Origin: Pycnococcus provasolii
Taxonomy: Eukaryota > Chlorophyta > Pseudoscourfieldiophyceae > Pseudoscourfieldiales
Assembly: GCA_049487715.1 (NCBI GenBank)
Contig: CP150551.1
Span: forward strand, 434,001-498,000
DNA length: 64,000 nucleotides
Direction of reading: 5' to 3'
Shown: piece by piece, positions 1 to 8,939 of the stretch
Layout: every line of letters starts with the position of its first letter
Position numbering within the stretch: position 1 is the first letter of the stretch
Position numbers and translations under genes: made by a program
Notes under the pieces: generated by a model
The model's input: the letters and a program-made list of their open reading frames with translations, nothing else
Database searches by the model: none
Told to the model about the DNA's origin: nothing

Positions 1-184
1 GGGAAGCTGTAAAATAATAATAGGCGAAGAAATGAAATTGCACCAATTGGGGGTTTGGTTGGGAGCGATGTGATTGGGGGTTTATTACAACACTCCCATT
101 TTGTTTTTGCCCACTCATCACCGCCGCCATACCCAGTTTGGTAACGTTTCTTCACCTTCTTGCTCACTGCGCGATCGTAATCCC

Positions 185-1072
185 ATGGCCCCCTTGCAAA
201 GTGGGAAGTTGTTCGAGAAGGCGTTCTCTTTGGCGCACGCGGAAATTCATCGTCGCCGTGATGATGTGGTCAGTAATACTGGGGCATCGGTATCGTCACT
301 AGCAGTTCCTCAAGAGGGGCCTCAAGATGTCCTCACAAGAGAGTCAGCTGACGCATCCTCGCTTCTTCCGCGCACCATCCTGCGTGCCCACCGCGCGTCC
401 AACCCGTTCGACGCGCTTGGCATAGCCACGCCCGTCGTCGACGACGTCACAGGCGAGGCGACGTGGACAATCACGGATGCGGAAATCTCAAAGGCGTACC
501 GTGAGCGTGCGAGGGCTGTGCACCCCGACAAAAATCCGAGTGAAGAGGCTCGCGACGCGTTCCAGGCGCTCAAGGAGTGCTCCCGCATGCTAAGACAGCC
601 GGAGGAACGGGACGCCGCGGTGCGCGCATACGCCGACAAGTACCGCGCGGAAGTGAAGCAAAAGGGGGGGTACGACCACGCTGCCGCGGCAGCGGGCGAT
701 GTCTCGGCGATGCCGGAGGTGCTCAGAGCACGCGCCCAGCGCGTGAACGAACACCAGGCGGCACAGGCGAGCGCGTTTCACGCGGACATTGTCGCGCAGG
801 TGAATGCACAGCGTGAAAGAGCACGCCAGCTTGCGAAAAGAAAACGGGAGAGGCTACAGGCGCAGGAGGAAAATGACGACGACGACGACGGCGACGACGC
901 TCCATCTGCCAGACCACGGGTCGATACCGCAGGTGCGCAAACCCACGTTCGTGACGGCGACGACGAAGATGGTTCGGCAGTCGTTCACGTGGCACGCGCA
1001 TCGGGATCGAGTTTACGTGGCAGCGTTGCTCGACCAGCGGGTGTTGGCGCTAACCGGCGAAGAGCCTTGTGA
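185..1072 (+). CDS. J-domain protein, DNAJC8/SPF31-like
   Basis: Predicted 295-aa co-chaperone of the DNAJC8 (SPF31) type, a family linked to the spliceosome and to HSP70. The J domain spans about residues 73-150; the HPDKN loop that stimulates HSP70 is at residues 113-117, preceded by the NPFDALGI start typical of DNAJC8. A long charged helix rich in Arg, Lys and Glu follows (about 170-240), then an acidic Asp run and a low-complexity tail. The start is the ATG at 185 in a good context (CCCATGGCC); the frame is open upstream but has no earlier ATG. The usual DNAJC8 C-terminal block is not recognisable, so either the tail has diverged or a 3' exon is missed. It ends 88 bp from the stop of MCM7, which is convergent. 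Confidence 0.75.
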   Translation: MAPLQSGKLFEKAFSLAHAEIHRRRDDVVSNTGASVSSLAVPQEGPQDVLTRESADASSLLPRTILRAHRASNPFDALGIATPVVDDVTGEATWTITDAEISKAYRERARAVHPDKNPSEEARDAFQALKECSRMLRQPEERDAAVRAYADKYRAEVKQKGGYDHAAAAAGDVSAMPEVLRARAQRVNEHQAAQASAFHADIVAQVNAQRERARQLAKRKRERLQAQEENDDDDDGDDAPSARPRVDTAGAQTHVRDGDDEDGSAVVHVARASGSSLRGSVARPAGVGANRRRAL

Positions 1073-1160
1073 CACAATCTTTCTTTACTCTGTTTTTTTC
1101 TTATCTATAACCCTCCGCCCGAGCAAAGCCGCCGCCCAACAAAATGCGATATTCTCCTCC

Positions 1161-3678
1161 TCATTCGTCCGCGCCGCCGACGAGCACAACATCGCGGTTG
1201 TCGTTCAGCACCCAGACGTTCAACTCCGCGTACTCGTTCAGGCACTCCTCTAGATCCTCCGCGCTGATGCCCGCTCCCGTCGCGAGCTCCGCGCAGCGCT
1301 CGTGGGTCACCACGCTCGCGTCCGTTCGAATTGCCTCCTCTCGGATCAGCGCAAATGCCGCGCTCACGGGATCCGCACGGCGTCGGCGCGCATCGCCGGC
1401 ATCCTCAGCCTCTGCATACAAGCTCGCCTTCGACACGCGCATCAGGCGCAGCGCCTCATCCACGTCAGCCTGCGCCACCTCATCCGCCAGGCGAAGGCGG
1501 GCAAGCGCGGAGCCAAGTCGCAGAACTGCCAGTAGCGTGCGCGCCGTGGTGTAGCTGTGCGGTCGGTCCGTCGCAGCCTCTTCCTTGCGAAGCTCGGCGT
1601 ACGCAGCTGCCACGTAGTCCGCAAGGCCTGTGGGCACCAGCGGGTCGCGGCGACGGGCGACGGAGATGTAGCTGCGAAGCTGCTCGGGCGTCAGCCCCGC
1701 GGCGGTAACCTCAGCATCCGGATCAGGCGCCGCACCATGCGCGTGCACGTGCAGCACGTGGTGTGCGAGCCTCTCGTCGCGGTCACGGTCCGATCGGTCG
1801 AGGATGAGGAAGAGGAGGTCGAAGCGGCTGAGCAGCGCCGCGGGCATGTCGATGTTTTCGCTCGGCGTGGCGCGAAGGTCGTAGCGGCCGTACTTGGGGT
1901 TGGCTGCCGACAGCACCGACGTGCGCGCGTTGAGCGTGGTGGTGATACCCGCCTTGGCAATGCTCACCGTCTGCTGCTCCATAACCTCGTGAATCGCCGT
2001 TCGGTCAGACTCGTCCATCTTGTCGAACTCGTCGATGCAGCAGACGCCGTTGTCCGCCAGGACGAGCGCGCCGCCCTCGAGAACGAGCTCGTTCGTCACC
2101 GCGTCGCGCGTCACGGCTGCCGTGAGGCCAACTCCGCTGCTACCGCGACCTGTCGTGTAGACGGAGCGAGGTGCCACCTGGCACACCTGCTTTAGCAGCT
2201 GACTCTTCGCCACTCCAGGATCGCCCATCAGGCAGATGTGTACGTCGCCTCGGATTCGAAGGCCGTCGGTGAGCTGGCGCGTTGGCGCGCCTACGAGCAG
2301 CAGTAGCAGCGCCTTCTTCACGTCGACGAACCCGTAAATTTCTGGCGCGATACTGCGCGCAAGCCGGTCGTAGGCATCCGGCGAGTTGGCGATGTGGCGC
2401 GCCGCGATCTCCTCGGCATCCATGACGAACGCTGCACCTCCCGCCGCGCCTTCAACGGGAACAATGGCGCCCTCCTGGTTCCCGTCCGCCGCGGCAGCTT
2501 CCGCAGCCTCCGCGCTCCCGTCCGCCGATCCGCCTTCCGCCGTTCCGCGCGATTCGTCGAACGATTGCTTCTCCTTGCAGATGTTCATCGCCTCCAGGTA
2601 GGTGTCTGCGATGAGCCCCGCGCGCATTGCCTTGTATCCGGTAAATGGCACGGGCAGAAAGATGCCGGTGATCGCGACGGAGTCGCCCGCGCTCGCGGTT
2701 CGCGTGAGCGTTCCTCGCACGTGGATCGTCAAGCTTCGCGGTGTGTGTCCGATGGGAACGTCGCCTGACAGCTCCTGCAGCTTCACCTCCTGGTACTTGA
2801 CGAACTTCGAGCCACGTGGCTGGTGGAAGAGCGACCCGTTCACCTTGCGCGTGCGACAGACGGTGGCGGGGCACTCGGTGATGGGCATGTATTGCCCACC
2901 GGTAATTTCCTGGTAGATCTCGAATCCGCACTCGTCGCACGTGTACGTCGCCACCTGAAGTTGCGGCTTGACGTCCGTCACCTTGGTGATGATGCCGCGC
3001 ACGCAGACGAGGCTTCCGATGCGGTCGGCGGTAAGGGCACGCAGTGGAAGGACTGCCGCCTCCGACAGCTTATCCTTGTCCGTGGTAGTTGCTGTTGGCT
3101 TGAGGTCCTCCGGCTTGACGGCGTTCGTGAACAGCACCTCGAATCGTCGCGTCAGCACGGCGGGTAACTGCTGCAGGTCGTCGTCTGCGGCGGGCGTGTC
3201 TCCCTCCTGCTCGCGCTGCGCCTCGCGTCGTTGCCTGGTGAGCGTGTCTGTTTACGTTTGCCAATTATTTATTTTTAAGTTGGAGGGTAGGAAGAGGTTA
3301 GCCAACGTTGACATGGTTTTGTTTGGGTGAAAAACAAAGGGCTTGGTAGGAATTCCACCACATACCAATGACGTCGTCCGGTATGGAGGTATCAGTCGCA
3401 GGTGGCATGGCAGCATCCGCCGCTTCTGCGAATACGTTCATGTATCTCTTTGTGTTCCCCTTAACACTTTCGCACAGTTCTGGGTCGTATGCGTACAGGT
3501 CGTTCATGTCGATGATGAGCGAGGATCGCTTACGGTTTGCGATATCCTGCAAATTGGAGAGGTACTTCAGATCACCCCCATTTGTACTAGAGAATGACGA
3601 TAAGAAGAGACGGGCGGAGGACAAAGCCTCCGAGTACTTTCCACTGAGCATGGAGCCCATGGAGCCTGACCCTGCCAT
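1161..3678 (-). CDS. MCM7: MCM7 replicative helicase subunit (two exons)
   Basis: DNA replication licensing factor MCM7, a subunit of the MCM2-7 helicase. Two exons: 3678-3366 and 3247-1161 (complement), with a 118-nt intron at 3248-3365 (GTATG donor, ACAG acceptor). Splicing joins DDVI to DTLTRQRREAQ, matching the family (KDVLDVYIEHR in animals), and gives 799 aa. Visible features: an N-terminal helical domain in exon 1; a C4 zinc site (CDEC and CPATVC); Walker A GDPGVAKS; Walker B with CIDEFDKM; arginine finger motif LLSRFDLLF; and a C-terminal winged-helix region. The exon 1 start at 3678 is the first ATG after an upstream low-complexity stretch. It is head to head with the USP5-like gene, and E2F-type words lie about 100 and 165 bp upstream. 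Identity is certain; the exact start is likely. Confidence 0.95.
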
Positions 3679-4701
3679 AGCCAAAGAACCGTTAATCAAA
3701 GGAGTGATGGGAAGTGATGGGAGTGATGGGAAAAACGAAAACGGAAAGGGAGGGGAAAACAAAAGGTGTTTCTTTGGCGGGACTTCTCACTGGTTTGGTT
3801 TCGTCGGGGTCTGTTTTCGGTCACGGGAATTTTTACTCAGGCGGGAAAAAAAAGAAAGAAAGAAAGGCCCCCTCCCTCCCTTCCCCGACGGCTCTTTGCC
3901 GGCTCGTGGGGCTAAAGTTTTATTTTAGCGGGATACCCTGTTGAATGGTCTCTCGCAATGGGCGTGGCGTATTCTTCGACGAAAGTTCTACTAACCGACT
4001 TCGCCCTCCAGTCTCCACGTGCCGCGTCACCTCCCTCCTCCTCTTTCACTTCTTCTCCTAGCTCGTCCACCGCCAGCAACACCGATAGTGCCTTTATACG
4101 CCCACAACGTGGTGTGCGCGAAAACTGTCACGCCACGCGGCTTTCGGGTTGTGACATGTGTTCTAGGAGAACTTCTGAGCACAAAGACCTTTTCGCTAAA
4201 GGCCTTAGCAGCCCAGTGTCGCAACACACTCAAAAAAAATGTCTTTCACCTCTTCGTCAACGGCGACAGTTCTCGCACAGCAACGAGCGGGCGTATGCAG
4301 CACAAGGCGCCCCCGAGGCTGGAAAATATCGCGAGCGACGTCGTCAAGTTTCTAGTAAAGCAACGACACGACGAAACAGTTGCAAACTTCGGCCTAAGAT
4401 TTCGCGGCGCAGCCGGCAACGCCGCAACGTGCATTCACATCCTCGCGTGGCGCGTGCCGCCGCCGCCGGCACAGCCACCGAGAGCTGCCGGGGCAAGTGG
4501 GCAACACACATGGGGCAGTGGGCCTTCTTTCTGAGTGGAGCGGAGTGGGCCCGGGCCCCCGGGACAAGCCAATAGGGTTTTCCCGCGCAGGCGCCCCGCG
4601 GGCTGGGCTGCGGGAAAGCAGGCCCGCGGCAGGTGGGCGCGGCGCCATTCTGCTTTCATTCTTCGAACAGGTACAGTACCTGCCTGCCTCTGACACCAAT
4701 A
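3679..4701. promoter_or_regulatory. Divergent promoter region MCM7 / USP5
   Basis: 1,023 bp between two head-to-head start codons, with no convincing gene. On the MCM7 side there are two E2F-like words (3773-3782 and 3841-3848) beside a purine tract. On the USP5 side there is a CCAAT box (GCCAATAG, around 4568-4575) and another E2F-like word, TTTCCCGC (4579-4586), about 116 bp before the USP5 ATG. The ORFs at 3958-4575 and 4019-4534 have no domain and are composition-driven. Confidence 0.55.
3773..3782 (+). promoter_or_regulatory. E2F-like site upstream of MCM7
   Basis: TTTGGCGGGA matches the E2F consensus TTTSSCGC plus its flank, about 95 bp upstream of the MCM7 ATG. A second one, GCGGGAAA (the reverse complement of TTTCCCGC), is at 3841-3848. 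MCM genes are standard E2F targets in plants and animals; function here is inferred from position only. Confidence 0.5.
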
Positions 4702-7512
4702 ATGGCGTCCCCTCCCCCGCCGTCGTCCTCCTCAGAAGAGGTCTCTTTGTCTTCCTCGCGGTTGGTTCCTCACGCTTTAACTGCTCTTTCAGACGATGAT
4801 TCGGATTCATCTGCGGATTCTCCGTTATCCCAGGTGCGTCGTGCGATGTCTTCCATGAGCCTCAAGTCGCCATCCGCGTACGACGCGGTGCACAAAACGG
4901 AGTGCGCGCTCTCACACGACACGCCGTTCTGCCCCTCCGGACTCGCGATCAACCTCAAGACATTCACGGCGACGGGTGATTTATTTGTTGACGCGGATCA
5001 CGAGCGAACAAACTGCGACCTGTACCTGCGTACGAGAAGCTTCTACGTGCCCAAAAAGAAGAGTGACGACAACAAAGACAAAGGAGAACAGCAGCAGCCT
5101 AAGAAGGTGGCCATCGGAACACCCGACGGATTCGACGCAGGTGACGACGCCGCGAACGTCGTCGACGTCAACACACTGCTCGTCTACCCGTCCAAGGTGG
5201 AAATACTTCTCCCCAACGCGAACCTGCCAGAGCTCGTGCTTAACGTCGTTGACGCGGTACTGAAGCACGACGGTGTCGCGAAGCGAGAGGACCTCGCGGC
5301 GTGGGCAGAGGAGAACGAAGTCAAGGAAAGCAGGTATGCCGCAAACCTGCCTCAGGAGGACCCGAACGGACGCCTCATCTCGCCTGACCCAAAGAAGTGG
5401 AAGTGCATGGAGAGTGGTGCGACGGAGAACTTGTGGCTTAACCTGTCCGACGGCTTCATCGGCAGCGGGAGGCGCAACTGGGACGGAAGTGGTGGGAATG
5501 GTGCCGCAATCAGGCACTACGAGGAGATGAAGGCGCAGGGCAAGGACTACCCGCTTGCGGTGAAGCTCGGAACAATCACGCCCAACGGCGCGGACGTCTT
5601 CTCGTATGCACCAGACGAAAACGACCTCGTGACGGATGCAAACCTCAAGGACCACCTCTCACACTGGGGCATCGACATCATGAAGCAGACGAAGACGGAT
5701 AAGACGATGGCAGAGCTGACGCTCGACCTCAACCAGAGCTTCGAATTTGACAAGGTCACGGAAGCGGGCAAGGACCTTCAAGCTGTGAGCGGAGCAGGTC
5801 GCATCGGGTTATCGAACCTGGGAAATTCGTGCTACATTGCCTCAATCCTGCAGCTGCTGGCGAGCATCGACGACGTCGCCGCGCCGAACATGGCAATGGC
5901 GGCAAGCCTGCGCGCGTCCGTGCCAGCATCATCCGAAGCCACTGCCGACGAGCTCGTGCAGTTTGCGAAGGCGATGGAGGCTCTACGCGGAGATCGCTAC
6001 GCTGGTGTGAATGCCAATGCCGCTCCGCCGGAAGACGGTGCAACGCCGACGCCGACACCCCTGCGCATCGCACCGCGTCTGTTCCGCACACTTCTGGGGC
6101 AAGGACACTCCGAATTCTCGAGTGCTCGCCAGCAGGATGCGCTCGAGTATCTTGGGCACCTGATCGATCGCATGGAGAGCGCAGAGCGCTCTGGCGCCAG
6201 CCGCATCGAGGCGTCTGGCGCCTCTGGACTTGGCTGGCGACCACTCAAGCAGCTCTTCGAGTTTGAGGTGGAGGAACGCCTGTTCGACCCGGAGTCGCAG
6301 ACGGTGCGCTACACGCGCCGACCGGAGCTCTACCTCGGCGTGAATGTGCCGCTTGACCGCGCGGTCAACTCGAGCGAGGTGGCGGCGAGCGACTCGGAGG
6401 CGGCGAAGAGGCGCAAGCTTGAGGAGGCGGGAGCTTGCACGTACGTGTCGTCCGACGGCACGGCGACGGACAATGCCGCCGCGGCTGCGCCGCCCGCTCC
6501 CGACGCCGCTATGGACACGGAGATGGTGCCCGCGAAGGTTGTTCCGCGCGTGCCGATCCTTTCGTGCATCGATTCGTTCGCAGCGACGGAGGTTGTGGAA
6601 TTCAACTCGCCGGCGATGGATGGAAAGCAGGTGAATGCGCAAAAGTCAACGCGCTTCGCCACATTTCCACCCTACATGCTTGTCGCGATCCACAGATATT
6701 ACTTCGACAAAAATTGGCGCCCGGCGAAGCTCGACGTGGAAGTGGAGGCGCCGGCGGAGCTGAACCTCGAGTCGCTTCGCGCCCATGGCATACGCGATGG
6801 CGAGGTGCCCATGCCCGATGCGCCTGAGGGAAGTGGCGCAGCGCCTGCATCGACGCGCTTCAGCCCCGACGCGGACATCATCGCCCAGATCGTGGCGATG
6901 GGCTTCGAGGAGAATGGCGCGAAGAAGGCGTGCAAGGCAACGAACAACTCAGGAGTGGAGGCCGCGATGGAGTGGCTTCTAAGCCACATGGGTGACGCGG
7001 ACTTCCACACGCCGTACGTGGAGGAGGAAGAGGCTGCGACGGCGCAGCCGGCTGGAGGCGCGTCTCGCTTCAGCCCCGACGCGGACATCATCGCCCAGAT
7101 CGTGGCGATGGGCTTCGAGGAGAATGGCGCGAAGAAGGCGTGCAAGGCAACGAACAACTCAGGAGTGGAGGCCGCGATGGAGTGGCTTCTAAGCCACATG
7201 GGTGACGCGGACTTCCACACGCCGTACGTGGAGGAGGCTGCGACGGCACCGTCGGCTTCGGCTTCTACCGCCGTCACACGCGAAGATGGGCCTGGCATCT
7301 ACGAGCTTGTAGGATTTGTGAGTCATGTGGGTGCGAATACCGCGTGTGGCCACTACGTCTGCCACGCACGCCGCACGGAGTCTCCTCCTGTCGCCGGTGC
7401 ATCGACGCTCGGGCCTTGGCTTCTTTTCAATGACGAAAAGGTCGCGCTGTCGCAGGAAACGCCGGTGGACCGCGGCTATGTCTACCTGTACCGTCGCCGC
7501 GCCTCTTCGTGA
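4702..7512 (+). CDS. UBP14: Ubiquitin carboxyl-terminal hydrolase, USP5/UBP14 type, with degenerate ZnF-UBP
   Basis: Predicted 936-aa deubiquitinase of the USP5 (isopeptidase T)/plant UBP14 type, which takes apart free polyubiquitin chains. Order: cryptic nUBP domain (about 65-125), cUBP zinc-finger domain (about 230-330), USP catalytic domain with Cys box NLGNSCYIAS (C377) and His box CGHYVCH (H884), with two UBA domains (about 719-776 and 789-846) inserted between the boxes. The cUBP lacks three of four zinc ligands: only C235 remains, and the positions of human C202, C219 and H232 are Ser, Ser and Ala. The ubiquitin-contacting Trp (W245) and Arg (R257) are kept. The two UBA copies are identical at DNA level. 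The start ATG at 4702 follows an AATA context; the in-frame codons upstream are non-ATG. AATAAA at 7551 and TGTAA at 7521 follow the stop. Confidence 0.93.
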   Translation: MASPPPPSSSSEEVSLSSSRLVPHALTALSDDDSDSSADSPLSQVRRAMSSMSLKSPSAYDAVHKTECALSHDTPFCPSGLAINLKTFTATGDLFVDADHERTNCDLYLRTRSFYVPKKKSDDNKDKGEQQQPKKVAIGTPDGFDAGDDAANVVDVNTLLVYPSKVEILLPNANLPELVLNVVDAVLKHDGVAKREDLAAWAEENEVKESRYAANLPQEDPNGRLISPDPKKWKCMESGATENLWLNLSDGFIGSGRRNWDGSGGNGAAIRHYEEMKAQGKDYPLAVKLGTITPNGADVFSYAPDENDLVTDANLKDHLSHWGIDIMKQTKTDKTMAELTLDLNQSFEFDKVTEAGKDLQAVSGAGRIGLSNLGNSCYIASILQLLASIDDVAAPNMAMAASLRASVPASSEATADELVQFAKAMEALRGDRYAGVNANAAPPEDGATPTPTPLRIAPRLFRTLLGQGHSEFSSARQQDALEYLGHLIDRMESAERSGASRIEASGASGLGWRPLKQLFEFEVEERLFDPESQTVRYTRRPELYLGVNVPLDRAVNSSEVAASDSEAAKRRKLEEAGACTYVSSDGTATDNAAAAAPPAPDAAMDTEMVPAKVVPRVPILSCIDSFAATEVVEFNSPAMDGKQVNAQKSTRFATFPPYMLVAIHRYYFDKNWRPAKLDVEVEAPAELNLESLRAHGIRDGEVPMPDAPEGSGAAPASTRFSPDADIIAQIVAMGFEENGAKKACKATNNSGVEAAMEWLLSHMGDADFHTPYVEEEEAATAQPAGGASRFSPDADIIAQIVAMGFEENGAKKACKATNNSGVEAAMEWLLSHMGDADFHTPYVEEAATAPSASASTAVTREDGPGIYELVGFVSHVGANTACGHYVCHARRTESPPVAGASTLGPWLLFNDEKVALSQETPVDRGYVYLYRRRASS
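6856..7237 (+). repeat. Exact 172-bp duplication encoding two UBA domains
   Basis: Bases 6856-7027 and 7066-7237 are identical (172 bp, offset 210 bp). Each encodes one UBA-1-type domain ending in the PYVEE tail. The 38-bp spacer is not duplicated. In USP5/UBP14 the two UBA domains normally differ, so this points to recent duplication, gene conversion or an assembly artefact. Confidence 0.95.
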
Positions 7513-7520
7513 AGGATGTG

Positions 7521-7556
7521 TGTAAAAGATAGACTACCTGATAAGCTTTCAATAAA
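7521..7556 (+). terminator. Poly(A) signals after USP5
   Basis: TGTAA at 7521-7525 (chlorophyte-type) and AATAAA at 7551-7556, in the 81-bp gap before the convergent gene's stop codon. Confidence 0.45.
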
Positions 7557-7593
7557 GACAAAAAGGCGTGAACGTTGTTACTCAGCTTTCCCA

Positions 7594-8184
7594 TCACAAC
7601 AAGTGCAAACCACTCATTGTCTTTGGTAGTGACGTCGCTGGTCGTTGTGGCAGGTACGTGTCCATCTTTCTGCGGTGCTTTGACACCGTCATGAGATCTT
7701 TGGCCATTTCCTTCGTCTCATTCAACGTCAACACGCCCACCTTCAACCGCCTGGTTTCCAAGGTGAGCGTTTTTCCCAACGGAAGAGGGGATAGAGGCGC
7801 GGTGGTCAGGTCGTAGCATGCGTGACTCGGTGCACGTCTCGCGCTTCCAAAGTTGTGTCGCCGCGTCGAGGGATAGGTGAGCCTGACAGCCGTTTCGATC
7901 GTTCCGTCGTACTTAAGTTTTTCGTCTGTGGTGGCCGATAGGTCGCTGACGTGGAATCGTTTCTTGTCATGCTTGAGCACCTTCTGCGTATTGCTAGCTG
8001 GCGTCTTTTGGTACGTCTTCTGCGCCCACGCGGGGTAGAGTTCCTTGGAGGCGCTGAGTTGGGTGCTTGCTCCTCCCGGTCGCGTCGCGTATCCCTTGTG
8101 TTGCAGGAGTCTGACGTCGCTGAGGTGTAGCGAGAAGTCGTGTATGGACCTGTCTGGCCCACGCGGCGTGTGCTGCGTCGCCAT
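7594..8184 (-). CDS. Hypothetical protein, 196 aa
   Basis: Small basic protein not recognised from sequence. The first ATG of the frame that gives a plausible N-terminus is at 8184 (MATQHTPRG); an extension of 16 residues to 8232 is possible. It has no signal peptide or membrane segment, is rich in Lys, Arg, Thr and Ser, and carries scattered Tyr/Trp patches (ELYPAWAQKTY, the TYPSTRRHNFGSARR region), which is unlike random frame composition. It is convergent with the USP5-like gene. It could be a lineage-specific or axonemal-type small protein, but nothing here proves that. Moderate confidence that the frame is coding. Confidence 0.5.
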   Translation of the reverse strand: MATQHTPRGPDRSIHDFSLHLSDVRLLQHKGYATRPGGASTQLSASKELYPAWAQKTYQKTPASNTQKVLKHDKKRFHVSDLSATTDEKLKYDGTIETAVRLTYPSTRRHNFGSARRAPSHACYDLTTAPLSPLPLGKTLTLETRRLKVGVLTLNETKEMAKDLMTVSKHRRKMDTYLPQRPATSLPKTMSGLHLL

Positions 8185-8386
8185 AAGCTTAAGGCGAGGT
8201 GACGAACGGTTGGGTACTCTCAAGATGTGCACGAGAGAGAGTAAGCACGAAGACTTAACTTAGATAGTGATTGATGGCGGAGGAGCAGAGGTGATGCTTA
8301 AAGTGATGAGCGGGTCTTTGAAGTACCACGACGGGTATAATACACCCGTAAGTCGCCCACCGTTCGGCCTTTTCTCCCCTTTCTCC

Positions 8387-8547
8387 CATCACTCCATCAC
8401 TCCATCCCTCCATCCCATCCATCACATCCATCACTCCATCACTCCATCACTCCATCCCTCCATCCCATCCCTCCATCACTCCATCACTCCATCCCTCCAT
8501 CACTCCATCCCATCACTCCATCACTCCATCCCATCGCTCCATCCCAT
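8387..8547 (+). repeat. Minisatellite of CATCACTC / CATCCCTC units
   Basis: About 160 bp of imperfect pyrimidine-rich tandem units mixing ATCACTCC, ATCCCTCC and ATCCC. The reading frame across it (HHSITPSLH repeats) is a by-product of the repeat. The flanks at 8185-8386 and 8548-8939 show no gene. Confidence 0.9.
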
Positions 8548-8939
8548 CACAGTACTACGAATGGTACTATCGTAGCCGACCAGCGCGACCGATTCGTCGA
8601 AACGATTCGTCCTACCTTTAGGCTTTAGGTCCCTCCTTGCTTCCAAACCTCTTAAGACGTCGACTACTGTATTAGAATGAACTACCATCTTATGTAAGTT
8701 TCTATCGCGACTTTATGTAGTCTCAAGACCTTGAGAGAGGTCCCGTCCTCCTGAGTCCTGAATCTTGCTTCGTTCGTTTCTTGGTTCGTTTCAGGTGTTC
8801 GTTTCCCCTTCCGAACTACCAACTATCTACTTAGTATAGTAAAGCAACTCATAGTCTCACAAGTTGGATTGCAGATCGCAAATCAAATCATCTTCAAGCA
8901 CGTACAGTAAGTAAGCACGTACACTACCTATAGGTAGGT
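8548..8939. other. Intergenic gap before the GT29 gene
   Basis: 392 bp, A+T-richer than the genes, with short direct words such as TTCGTTTC and GTAAGTAAGCACGTAC near 8900. No ORF with coding character; presumably the promoter and 5' UTR of the downstream gene. Confidence 0.5.

Noticed and set aside
1144-3330. Several long + strand frames opposite MCM7 (for example 1557-2195)
   Set aside because: They lie on the antisense of strongly conserved MCM7 exons and have no domain; G+C-rich codons leave antisense frames open.
3958-4575. 205-aa + strand frame in the MCM7/USP5 gap
   Set aside because: No recognisable domain; composition is that of a promoter region, with CCAAT and E2F-like words within it or close to it.
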